Origin: Luzula sylvatica
Taxonomy: Eukaryota > Streptophyta > Magnoliopsida > Poales > Juncaceae
Direction: 5' to 3'
Length of the DNA: 64,000 bases
Assembly: GCA_946800325.1 (NCBI GenBank)
Contig: OX326960.1
Location: forward strand, 56,318,855 to 56,382,854
The notes beneath the pieces were generated by a model. The model ran no database searches. It had not been told where the DNA came from and saw only the letters and a program-made list of their open reading frames with translations. Each line of letters starts with the position of its first letter. The stretch's first letter is position 1. Of this stretch, positions 34,598 to 46,501 are shown in pieces. The translations under genes and the position numbers were made by a program.

Positions 34598-37440
34598 CTA
34601 TTCTTCTACATTCTCGTCATCACTACCATGGAGAGCATGCAAAGCCCTCTTTTCAGGAACCTTCTCAATAAATTTACGTTCTTGTAGTATCAATTCGGCA
34701 ATTCTCATTTCATTGATTGAATTTTCCTCAAAAATCTTCCTACACCTCTCCTTCCAAATACTAAAAATCACAATCGCCATCAATTGTTTAAGCTTCAGAT
34801 CAGCAGTGGAACATAGGATTATCCGAATTGGATCCAGGTCAGTGCTCAAATTCAGGTTTAAAAGCTCTTTTACTTTTATCCACACATTTTTTTTAATAAG
34901 TTGACATTCTTTAGATAAATGATGAACATATTCAGCATTACTCTTACAAAGTATACATCAATTTACTAGAATCCATCCTCTTCTCTAAAGATTATCAATT
35001 GTCAGAATCTTATTTTGAGCAGCAATCCAAATTAGCTTATGCAATTGTTGTTATCAATTGTAATTTCACCAGGTAATTTTATTTTCCAGATTTGATTTAG
35101 ATCCTCTCCATTCATTCCTGATAATAATTCATAACATAATTTAATTTTGAATTTTTCTGCCGAGGTACCGGCCCAAATTAGCGTATCCACTTCATCTGGC
35201 ACCAATTGGATTGCAGGAGAATGCTGGTATAGTAATTGGATCTGAGATTCTGTTTCAATGGACACTTGTTCCCTAATCTTCAATAAGTTATGAATTTATG
35301 TATCCATTAAATTCTCCATATATTCATTTAGTGTTAGTTCATAATTTTGTGTAAAAGAGTAGAGCTCTGGATAGGTTTTGCATAATGGTTCTCCATTCCA
35401 ATTATCTCTCCACAAAAATATTAACTTTCCATTTCCATTAATAAATTTGGTAATTTCTCTAAATAATCCCAATAATTTTATTACATCCTTCCAAAAATAT
35501 GAAATTCTAGTATCCTTCTCATAAAATAAATTACCATAATACTGTAATTGCCCCCACCAAATTATTCCATTTTAGGTTTTCTTCTATGAAATGATAGTGT
35601 TTCCACATCAATTTAATTAATAAAGCATTATTCAAATTCTCCAGATTTTAAATCCCTAATCCTCCTTTTTATTTTGGCATACAACAAGATGCCCAATTTA
35701 TTAGATTATACCCATTCTCTTTCACTCTCCTCCATAAGAAATTTCCTTCTATATTTATGATCTATACTTTTAATTAGCCATTTTGGGAATTTAAATACAG
35801 TGAGATAATATATATGAATTGATGTCAAAATTGAATTAATCAAAATTAATCTTCCTCCAATATTAAGCATTCTCCCTGTCCATCCCTGTAATTTCATTTT
35901 AACCTTATCAATTAATTTTTTAATATCCTCCTTTAACGGTTTGTTAAAATGCAAAGGTGTTTCCATAAATAGGTTTTTTAATATCCTCCTTTAACGGTTT
36001 TTTAATATCCTCCTCTAAATAGGTCATAGGTAGGGAACCAATAGCACAACCCATTTCCTTATATAGGATTTCCATAATTTCCTTCTCCACATTTATTACA
36101 GTAGTGTTTGATTTTCCCATATTATATTTAAACCTGATTCATCTCGAAATATTTTAAGTATATGCTTAAGCCTTCTAATATTTAATAAAGTAGGTTTCAG
36201 AAAAAATATTGATTCATCAGCATAAAATAATGAAGAAACAATTCCATTCATAGGCTTCTCCAAATAACCATTTTCACTAAACCCGTCAATTATTCTAGAT
36301 AACACATCAATCACCAATATAAATAGATAAGTTGAAATTGGATCTCCTTGCTTTAATCCTCTCTTCAAATAAACAAACTTTCAGGGAACCCCATTTAGTA
36401 AAATCCTTGTAGAGTCCCCCCAAAACCGAGTTCTCTATCCAGATAATCCATTTTTCACCAAAACCTCTTGCTTTTAGAATTTTTATCAAAAAATCCCAAG
36501 AAACTGAGTCAAAAGCCTTTTAATTATCTGCTTTAAAAACTAATCATCCAATCTTTAATTTATTTGCCTTACTCAAAACTTCTCTGGCATAAGCATAATT
36601 CACATTTATAGTTCTACCTTCCAAAAATCCTAACTGGTTTGGATCAATTGAGGATCCAATAATTCTTTTCATCCTATTAGATAAGATCTTTGAAAATATT
36701 CTCTAAATAGAACGAACCAAAATTATAGGCCTATAATCCTTGATTTATGTGGCATTATCCTTTTTTGGAATTAAAGCTATATAAGAGGAATCATATTTTG
36801 ATAACCCTGATTTAGCCTCATTATTTAATAGAAAGCATAATTCTTCTTTCAAATCATTCCAATATTTTTTATTAAAATACCCATTATAACCATCTGGTCT
36901 TGGAGCTTTATTATGTTTCAAATTTTTAATTACATCCTTCATTTCCTCCAAATTCACATATTCTTCCAAAAGATCCATATTAATAGAATTATTCCATATA
37001 TAATATTTAAATATATTTTCCCTCCAATTTCCAACTCAGATTTACTTTCCTGATATTTTCCCATTAGATTTTTATAAAAATTAAATACCACATTAGCTTT
37101 ATCTTTATGACTCTGATAAAATATATCTTCCTCTTTTAGCCATAAATATTTCGATCTTTGTTTCCAATATATTTCATTCTCCAAAACCATGTTGTTGTAT
37201 CTCTCTTTATTTACTTTTTGTATCCATTTTTGAATATAATTAAGATTTCTTGTTTCAGATAAATCATCCAACCATTTTAGGATTTTTAAAGAATTCCTCA
37301 AATAAATTTTATAATTAGAATTCCTCAAATAAATTTTATAATTACCAGATTTTTGATGATTCCAATCTAATAATCTTTTCCCCAAAGCTTCCATTTTTGA
37401 ATGAAACTCCTCTAAATTGGTTCTGTATTTTTCCGATTAG
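34598..37440 (-). pseudogene. L1-type LINE ORF2 remnant (reverse transcriptase, C-terminal part)
   Basis: Minus-strand fragments in order are: an upstream linker (37394-36954, WIQKVNKERYNNM..., then EEDIFYQSHKDKA); HNKAPRPDGYNGYFNKKYW (36950-36850); a region near 36740-36500 that keeps the expected spacing; ILKARGFGEKWIIWIENSVL (36480); RGLKQGDPIS (36362); LFYADESIFFL (36220), where the catalytic YADD has become YADE; GRLILINSILTSIHIYYL (35850); and a C-terminal segment with IFSIWKERCRKIFEE (34760). Frames are broken many times. The endonuclease domain is absent, so the copy is 5' truncated. It cannot function. Confidence 0.88.
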
Positions 37441-37738
37441 TGGTACTCATATGAAATACATGTTTATATAATTCATCAGAAAACAGACATGAACAATTTA
37501 CCAGAAAAAAAATGATGAACACAAATCCATCCAAAACAGCTTACGAAACAGAATGTTATTCCTATCGTACCAGAAATTTTGTCAGAAAACATAAAAGAGA
37601 ATCCGAACAAGCATCGACATCATTGGCTGGTAAACAAAATTAAATTACTTTATACTTCAGGCACAAGCTTACTCAAAAAATTTCGTTCCCGTGCGACTTT
37701 GCAGGGAAGCCACCGGTTCCAATTTGTAATGTTGGTAT

Positions 37739-38076
37739 TGTTGAATAATAAACTTAATTAAGTTATTTTATTATGTAAGTTTTGAGTTTCATTGTGAGGG
37801 GTTTTGAGAGTTCAATTTTGTGAGTTTTTTAGTATTAAATTATGTGAGTTTTTTGAGAGTTTAATGTGGAGAGTTTTGTTTGGATGAACCCTATAAATAG
37901 GTGATTCATTTGTTGTAGAAAAAAAAGAAGAAAAGATAGAAGAAAAGTAAAAAAAAAGAGAGAAAGAAAGGGTTAATAAAAAGAGAGAATCTGTAATAAA
38001 AATTACTGAATAAAATTCGAGTGTTCTTCATTTCTTCCTCCACTAAAAATCGTGAATTTGCGAGATTAAAATAACA
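37739..38076 (+). repeat. 5' LTR of copia C (338 bp)
   Basis: TGTTGAATAATAAACTT to AGATTAAAATAACA. A TATAAATAGG box at about 37892-37901 should drive transcription, and a purine-rich leader (37918-37975) follows it. Confidence 0.95.
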
Positions 38077-38079
38077 AAT

Positions 38080-38092
38080 TGGTATCAGAGCC
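38080..38092 (+). promoter_or_regulatory. primer-binding site of copia C
   Basis: TGGTATCAGAGCC lies three bases after the LTR end and is complementary to the 3' end of plant initiator tRNA-Met. Confidence 0.95.
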
Positions 38093-38108
38093 AAAGGCAA
38101 CTGGGAAA

Positions 38109-41100
38109 ATGTCGCTTGCAAATATTCCGCTACCACGACTGACGAAATCAAACTACAACAATTGGAGCATCCAAATTCGAGCGCTACTCGGGTCCAAAGA
38201 TGCATGGGAGGTAATCGAGAACGGTTACGTAGAACCGGAGAATACCGAGAAAAAGATAAGTCCGCGTTATACATATTATTCCAAGCAGTCGATGAGGGAG
38301 AGTTTGAAAAAATATCGAACGCCAAAAACGCCAAAGAAGCGTGGGATACGTTGCAAAAAGTCTTCAAGGGGGCTGATCGAGTAAAGCAAGTTAGACTCCA
38401 AACTTTACGAGGCGAGTTGGAGGGTATGAAAATGAAGGAGTCGGAAGGTGTATCCGACTACGTCGCACGGGTGCAAGCCGTGGTAAATCAGCTCAAATGC
38501 AATGGTGAAACTCTAAATGACTCGAGGGTCGTGGAGAAAATTTTGCGATCGTTAACAGGCGATTTTGAGAATGTTGTGTGCGCTATAGAAGAATCGAAGA
38601 ACCTAGAAGAGTTAACTATCGATGATCTCGCTCGATCGCTAGAGGCACACGAGCAACGCAAGAAAAAAAAGAAAAATGAGTCGCTCGAAGAAGCACTACA
38701 CGCGAAGATGTCTATCAAAGACGAAAAGGTGTTGTATACTCAAAATTCTCGAGGAAATTGGCGTGGTCATGGAGGTCGAGGTAATGGACGCGGTAATGGA
38801 GGAGAACACAAATGTGGAGGACGTGGTCGAGGTAATGGACGTGGTCGTGGAAGAAGCGGTCAGTCAAATCACTCAAATGTGGAGTGTTTTAAATGTGGTA
38901 AATATGGTCACTATGCGAAGAACTGCAACCCGAACAAGTGTTTCAATTGCGGAAGAATTGGGCATTTCGCAAAAGATTGCTACGCCGAGAAGAAAGTGGA
39001 GGAGAACACAAATCTCGTCACTGTAGATGAGGCCAAAGAAGGAGTTCTCATGATGGCTCACAATGATATGAACACCGATAGCGACACGATTTGGTACCTC
39101 GACACTGGTGCAAGCAACCACATGTGCGGGCACAAGCACCTATTTCGGGAGATGCGAGAAGTTGAAGATGGGCACGTATCATTCGGAGATGCGTCAAAGA
39201 TTGAAGTGAAAGGTCAAGGTACAATTCATTATTTACAAAATGATGGTATGGAAGGTTCAATCAAGGATGTTTATTACGTACCTGATCTAAAGAGCAATAT
39301 TTTGAGTATGGGGCAACTGATGGAGAAGGGATACTCGGTATTCATGAAGAATCGAGTACTACAACTGAAAAATAATCAAGGGCGATTGGTGGCACGAGTC
39401 GAAATGGCGAAAAATCGAATGTACAAGCTGAACTTACGAAATGTGCAAGAAAAATGTTTACAAGTCGACATGGAAGACAAATCGGCTCTGTGGCATCTCA
39501 GGTTTGGTCATCTTCATTATGGTGGTCTAAAGGAACTCGCCAAGAAGAATATGGTCCATGGGTTACCTGACATGGACTATAGCATAGAATTTTGCGAAGG
39601 ATGTTTACTCGGCAAGCAAACGAGGACCACATTTCCGAAACAGGCCGAATATCGTGCAAAAGAACCACTCGAGCTTATTCACACCGATATTTGCGGACCG
39701 ATCACTCCAAAATCTTTCAGTGAAAAGAGGTACTTTATTACGTTCATTGATGATTACACTCGGAAAACATGGGTCTATTTTTTGAAAGAAAAATCAGAGG
39801 CTTTAAAAACTTTCAAGAACTTCAAAGTGCTCGTAGAAAAATCAACAGGAAAATTCATAAAAGGAATCAGATCAGACAGAGGAGGGGAGTATACGTCCAC
39901 CTCATTTACGAGTTTATGCGAGGAACAAGGCATCAAACGATTCCTGACTGCACCGTATTCGCCTCAACAAAACGGTGTGGCCGAGCGAAAGAATCGGACC
40001 ATTCTCGACATGGTCCGGTCAATGATTAAGAGCAAGAAAATGCCGAAGGAATTTTGGGCAGAAGCGGTATTGTGTGCTGTCTATGTGCAAAACCGATGTC
40101 CTCATGCGAAATTGGAAGATCAAACACCGCAAGAAGCATGGAGCGGACTGAAACCGACAGTGTCTCACTTAAAGGTGTTCGGTAGTGTGACTTATGCACA
40201 TGTACCGGATCAAAGAAGGACCAAGCTCGATGATAAAAGCAAAAGGTACGTCTTCATCGGCTATGACGAGAAAACAAAAGGTTTCAAGCTATTCGATCCA
40301 ATCGAGAAAAAGGTGGTGGTCAGCCGAGATGTGTACGTAAACGAGTCTGCTTCATGGGATTGGGAAAAATCGACGGAGGTAATATTCGAGCAAGAAGAAT
40401 CATCTGTCATTACAACCAATGTAGATACAATCGAGCCCACAAACGATGATCAAGATGGACCAAGACAACCAAAAATGCGAAGCATACAAGACTTGTATGA
40501 CTCGACAAGTGAGGTGCATCTAATTTGTTTATTGACAGATTCTGAAACAATTACGTTTGAAGAGGCGGTACGAGATGAAAAGTGGCAAGCAGCCATGGAT
40601 GAAGAAATACAAGCAATTGAGCGAAACAAGACTTGGGAGTTGGTCGAATTGCCAAAAGGTAGTCAACCCATTGGAGTAAAGTGGGTATACAAAAAGAAGA
40701 TGAATGCACAAGGTGAGATAGAGCGATACAAGGCGAGGCTAGTTGCTAAGGGTTACCGACAAAAGGCGGGGATAGATTACGACGAAGTTTTTGCCCCGGT
40801 AACAAGAATGGAGACGATTCGCCTTCTCATTGCCCAAGCAGCTCAATTCGAATGGCCAGTTTACCAAATGGATGTCAAGTCGGCGTTTTTGAATGGTGTG
40901 CTAGAAGAAGAGGTGTATGTGGAACAACCACTTGGGTACATGAAACCAGTAGAAGAGAAGAAGGTGCTCAAATTGAAGAAGGCGCTTTACGGGTTAAAAC
41001 AGGCACCACGAGCTTGGAACACTCGAATCGACACTTACTTCAAGAAGAATGGGTTTACGCAATGTCCATACGAGCATGCGCTATACGTGAAGAAGAGCGA

Positions 41101-42100
41101 AGGTAATATGCTATTTGTCGCTCTTTACGTTGATGACTTGATTTTTATGGGAAATAATGCCAAGATGATTGAGGAATTCAAAAGCGTGATGACTCGGGAA
41201 TTCGAGATGACGGATTTAGGTTTGATGAAGTACTTCCTTGGTTTGGAAGTTAGACAAGGAAGCGCGGGTATTTTTGTATCACAGGAAGCATACACGAAAG
41301 AAATTTTGAAAAAGAACAAGATGGCGGATTGCAATCCTGTATCGACCCCGATGGAACCTGGTGCAAAGCTTTCGAAATTCGATGATGGAGAACGAGTAGA
41401 TGCAACCCGATACCGAAGTCTAATTGGAAGTCTTCGCTATCTCACGTGCACAAGGCCGGATATTTCTTATAGCGTTGGAGTTGCAAGCCGGTTCATGGAG
41501 GAACCGGTCTATACACATTTGAAGGCGGTAAAGAGGATTTTGCGATACATTCGAGCAACCGAATCTTTCGGTTTATTCTACTCCAAATCAGAAGAGTTCA
41601 AGCTAGTCGGGTATTCCGATAGTGATTGGTGTGGTGACGTGGATGATCGAAAGAGTACATCTGGATACGTGTTCTACATCGGAGATACAGCTTTCACGTG
41701 GCTCTCGAAGAAGCAACCGATAGTAACGCTGTCAACATGCGAGGCGGAGTACGTGGCGGCATCACTATGTGTGTGTCATGCAGTTTGGGTAAGGAACTTG
41801 CTAAACGACTTAAAACTTCCGCAGTACGAGCCGACCGAGATACGAGTCGACAATAAATCCGCAATTGAGTTGACCAAGAATCCAGTGTACCATGAGAGAA
41901 GCAAACATATCGACGCTCGTTTTCATTTTATCCGGGAACACGTGAAGGACAAAGACGTGCAAATGTGTCATGTTAGTAGTCATGACCAAGCAGCGGATAT
42001 ATTCACAAAACCACTTCCAAAGGTTTTGTTCGACAAATACAAGACGATGATTGGTATGAAGGATGGAAGGCAATTAAGTTTAAGGCGGAGTGTTGAATAA
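38109..42100 (+). CDS. copia C gag-pol polyprotein (one frameshift)
   Basis: The gag start [19 protein letters not shown] begins at 38109 and runs in one frame to about 38245; from there the second frame continues without a stop to 42100, so one small indel breaks the protein near residue 46. The long frame (about 1310 residues from 38162) contains two CCHC zinc knuckles ([14 protein letters not shown] ~242, [14 protein letters not shown] ~260) and the protease [10 protein letters not shown] (~310). The pre-integrase [10 protein letters not shown] follows, then the integrase D-D-E residues (HTDICGP ~505, RSDRGGEY ~569, NGVAERKN ~604). Next come reverse transcriptase (KWVYKKK ~838, LYVDDLIF ~988) and RNase H (YSDSDWCG ~1150, [10 protein letters not shown] ~1190, [14 protein letters not shown]). 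The TAA stop falls within the first ten bases of the 3' LTR. All catalytic residues seen are intact. Confidence 0.95.
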
Positions 42101-42416
42101 TAAACTTAATTAAGTTATTTTATTATGTAAGTTTTGAGTTTCATTGTGAGGGGTTTTGAGAGTTTAATTTTGTGAGTTTTTTAGTATTAAATTATGTGAG
42201 TTTTTTGAGAGTTTAATGTGGAGAGTTTTGTTTGGATGAACCCTATAAATAGGTGATTCATTTGTTGTAGAAAAAAAGAAGAAAAGTAAAAAAAAAAAAA
42301 AGAAAGAAAGGGTTAATAAAAAGAGAGAATCTGTAATAAAAATTACTGTATAAAATTCGAGTGTTCTTCATTTCTTCCTCCACTAAAAATCGTGAATTTG
42401 CGAGATTAAAATAACA
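42091..42416 (+). repeat. 3' LTR of copia C (326 bp)
   Basis: Same ends as the 5' LTR. It differs mainly by a shorter purine tract near 42270-42305. It is followed by the TSD copy GGTAT. Confidence 0.95.
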
Positions 42417-43896
42417 GGTATACCCGAATACATTTGCGAATACTGTCATGCATTGTTCGGGTACGATGAAAGGCGCAGAAGTTCATGGAGAGAAAGAGCA
42501 AACAAGTACAATTTATGCTGTTGTGAAGGATGAGTCCATTTGCCTATGTTGACGCCGCCTCATAATACTCTTGAAAATTTAGTAAGTCCATCCAACGCGG
42601 AAACTTTTACGGTTTCAAATAAAACATACGAATGTACAATTCAATGTTTGCTTTTACTTCCTTGGGTGTTAGAGTCGATGACAAAATAAATGATGGGCGA
42701 GGACAATCATTTATTAGAGTGGTTGAACAAGGCATCAACAGTGTGATTTCATATACTCGGTATTTCTAAAAAGTCTTGTTCAACCACTGTAGTAAATTTT
42801 GCTTAAATTTAAAATTTACTTTGTGATTTCATTGATTAGGGTTCGAATGTCCAAAATAATCCCTTAATGATCATAATCAATTCTTTGAAACATTTTCGAA
42901 TATTTCAATTTTGGATTAAATTATTAGTGGATGGCGAAAATCTTGTTTTAAAATCGATGATTATTTCCATTTACATGGAGAAGAACCTTGAACAAAAGTT
43001 GCAGAACTACCCTCCCCCAACGCACACACACACAACAAGCTGCGGAGAAGCTTCTTAACAAGTAAGGGAAAAAAATTAATGAAACACGACAAAATTTTGT
43101 TTTTATTAGACATATCCGTAATTATTTGCAGAACCGATCCAGAACGAGCTTGAAGTAATGAAAAATTCGGGGAAACAAAAAGCAATCAAAATTATGTGGG
43201 TAAAGTGACCTATATTGACCGTCTGTAGTGTTTTAATTAGGCAACGAAAAGAATGGCGAGAGTAGTTATTTTCGTTTTGTAAAATCCCTAAACAGTCCTT
43301 TTATTTATAAACTTTGATATGGTAATGTGCAATAATTCTATTAGTCTCGTGATGTAAATATGAATGCACAACTGGCTGAAATATGACGTATTCATTTATG
43401 GGAAAACAGCCACGAATATATCATGCGACTCGCTAAAATTCATGGAACAAATATGCACATTTAATGCAGAACTTACTCGAATCTGAACTATCCATTTATG
43501 GGCGGACTTCCGCGAATATATCAAGCCACTTTTTAAAATAGATCGAACAAATATGCACTCATATGACAACAACCCAAACAAGATAAGGATTTACATCTTA
43601 TTTTCTTACGACGAACCCACGCAAATGCGCGGGTACCACGCTAGTTTAATCTAATTCAGGAAATAGTCAAGAGGTAAGTAACTACAATGAAACTTACTAA
43701 CAAGACATATAATTAATGGTTTTTATTTATTGATCTCCAATATACTGTAATAAGTTAGTACACTTTCCTCAACAAAAACTTATTTTGCTCGTTATCCCAA
43801 TGAAATTTCTTTGTTTTATTTTCTATTTTTAGGCTTGAATGGTTTTCTTAAAGCTCAATATAACACCAAATAATTCAGCATTTCAAAATAGGGAAA

Positions 43897-45490
43897 CTTG
43901 CTTGCTTGCTGGCTTGCTCGCTCGCTTCCTTACTTGCCTGCTGATTGTGCCCGAGCCGATTGTGCCATAACATCGGATCAGTCGCTGCTCCTGAAAACGC
44001 CAAACAATCTCCTCTATTATCGGTAAGTTAGAGGGTTCCCATCTTCGTACCTCTCGCTATCACCATGGCCCCCCTTACAATCTTCCACGACCCATTCCCG
44101 AACACCGTCTTGTAGCCTTCGCTATCCATCTGCCCGACGGATATCAAATTCTTCTTCAGACCGGGAATGTACCGAACTCCTCACAAGATCCATCTAAATC
44201 CGTTGCTGGATTTTATCTAGACATCACATATGCCCGATACGCTCAAAGGCTTTCCATCTGCTAGGTGAACCTTTCCTAAATCTCCCGTCTTGAAATTTAA
44301 GAACTTATCTTTCTGCGAGGTTGAGTGGAAGGATGCGCCCGAGTCCAAAACCCAGGACTCAACGGGGTTGTCGACGCATAAAACGAGAGCGTCATCTCTG
44401 TCTTGCTCGGTGACAACATTTGCAGAACTCAATTCCACCTTCTCCTTTCTCGGGACTTTGCAGTCCTGCTACATGTGACCTTTCTTGCCACAATTCCAGT
44501 ACTCCAACTCGCCACGTGATCTTGACTTGCTGCGTCCTCTCGACTTGGCTCGTCCGCGGTTGTTGATCCTCTGACCTTCACGGCCCCGGCTCGCCAAATT
44601 CAACGCCGAACCCGAGGAACCCGAGGCTTCGCTCCGCTCCTTTCGCCGAATGTAGTCATTCAGGATGCGGTCCTGCACTTCCTCAAAGTTCAAATCCTCC
44701 TTGACGCAGAGATGACAGTGGCATGAGTGCCTTTATCTCATCACCAAGGTTAAATTTGAAAGAGTCCAATTGGTTTGAAATGACCTGAAAATCATTTAGA
44801 TGCTCCGCAACAGATCCGCCCTCCTTCATTCGCAGATTGAAAAGATGGTGCACCAGGTGCAGCTTGTTCAGCGAAGATGGTTTCTCGTACATGTTGGACA
44901 GCGCCTTCATGACCCCGAAAGCCGTCGTCTCCTTCGCTACGTGGAACGCCACGTTCTTGGCCAGCGATAATTGGATATAGCTTAGCACCTTGCGGTTCAT
45001 CTTATTCCACTTGCCTTCGTCCATAATACTTTCCAGCCTTGTCTCGAATAGCGCCTCTTGTAGGTCCTTCTGGCATAGCAACGCTTCTACTTGCATCTTC
45101 CAGTAACCGAAGTCTGGCCCATCGAACCGGCATACCGAAACCTTGTTCTCGTCCATCTCTCGTCTGCTCGAACCTTAACCTTTGCCCTGATACCACTTGT
45201 TAGGATCGTCGCCGCAAACACACACAAGAACAACACACAGACACAAGTATTTTTACGTGACAACCCCGAAGGGAAAAAACCACAGCCGCCGGCACTCAAA
45301 CTATTTTACTATACTGGAGAAAGAGAGAATACAATTGTTTGTATTTGTTGGGATGAACAAAACTCTAGCCTATTAATACAAGAAAATAATACAAGAAAAT
45401 AATCATTGCCTTAATTACCATTCAATCATGGCAATAACAATATATGGAGAACTTTCCTATCTCTTGCTTGCTTGCTTGCTTGCTTGCTTG
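43897..45490 (-). mobile_element. Tork-type copia fragment: LTR edge, PBS, gag, protease
   Basis: On the minus strand the order is an LTR ending CCTAACA at 45198, a primer-binding site TGGTATCAGGGC (45195-45184, one mismatch), then gag-protease-integrase start. Homology stops near 43930, just inside the integrase. CTTG tetranucleotide runs bracket the fragment: 43897-43941 and 45463-45490. The LTR extends at least to about 45460 but its outer edge is unclear. Confidence 0.75.
43930..45156 (-). pseudogene. copia gag, protease and integrase start (Tork-like)
   Basis: Gag begins MDENKVSVCRFDGPDFGYW at 45156 and runs through LHLVHHLFNLRMKEGGSVAEHLNDF. A frameshift near 44690 leads into EEVQDRILNDYIRRKERSEAS, a basic GRAKSRGRSKSRSRG tract and a zinc knuckle whose first Cys is Tyr (YWNCGKKGHM). 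A stop follows, then the protease SWVLDSGASFHSTS, a continuation VRYIPGLKKNLISVGQ (about 44190-44110) and a pre-integrase phrase DPMLWHNRLGH (about 43985-43950). The copy is truncated there. The changed zinc knuckle and stops make it non-functional. Confidence 0.85.
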
Positions 45491-46251
<761 letters not shown>

Positions 46252-46501
46252 ATATATTTTGGGCATTTTTTTGAAAGAGAGCCTAGAACACGAAGCGTGT
46301 TCGTACAGCTCTAGTTTTATATTAAAGTGCGCTATGCGCCAGTAGTTACAAACTGAGTGCTATTACAAAAGTTTTGATAAAGATAAATAAAAGACATGTT
46401 CCTATTGTTTGTTTCGTGGGAGTTGTAGGGGAAACTCTCATAGTTGAGCTTGTACTAATCGGTGTTGCATTGAACGAGGCTGAACCAAAATTGAAGGTAG
46501 A

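Larger units (their letters stand above)
37739..42416 (+). mobile_element. Ty1-copia element C, full length and nearly intact
   Basis: Total 4678 bp, with TG..CA LTRs, a primer-binding site, one gag-pol frame with a single early frameshift, a polypurine-like AAGGCGGAG before the 3' LTR, and a perfect 5-bp TSD GGTAT (37734-37738 and 42417-42421). Its LTRs are nearly identical, the main difference being the length of a purine-rich AAAAAAGAAGAAAAG tract, which implies recent insertion. It sits in the coding part of a Helitron remnant. Confidence 0.96.
37672..42760 (+). pseudogene. Helitron replicase-helicase N-terminal fragment, interrupted by copia C
   Basis: Joining the flanks across the copia and one copy of its GGTAT target site gives an unbroken reading CDFAGKPPVPICNVGIPEYIC, then EYCHALFGYDERRR...YNLCCCEG, followed after frameshifts by YNSMFAFTSLGVRVD and DKINDGRGQSFIRV (about 42640-42725). 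This is the order of the Helitron-like N-terminal domain of plant Helitron proteins (a CxHC-type knuckle, LCC, then FTSMG..VD..xNxGRGP..FR). The rolling-circle Rep motifs and helicase are missing. The assignment rests on motif memory, not on a search. Confidence 0.7.
37670..43644 (+). mobile_element. Helitron remnant with 3' terminus, split by copia C
   Basis: Helitron replicase coding sequence lies on both sides of the copia element (see next entry). At 43616-43633 there is a hairpin (CCCACGCA AA TGCGCGGG, one mismatch) followed by TACCACG and CTAG at 43641-43644 and then T. A short hairpin about 7-12 nt before a terminal CTRR next to T is the 3' end signature of Helitrons. The 5' TC end was not found. 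Between 42780 and 43600 only scraps are seen, including two ~100-bp similar blocks around CCATTTATGGG..CGAATATATCA (43391 and 43490). Confidence 0.7.

Noticed and set aside
38488..41106. Several shorter frames on both strands inside copia C
   Set aside because: They are alternative-frame shadows of the gag-pol polyprotein.
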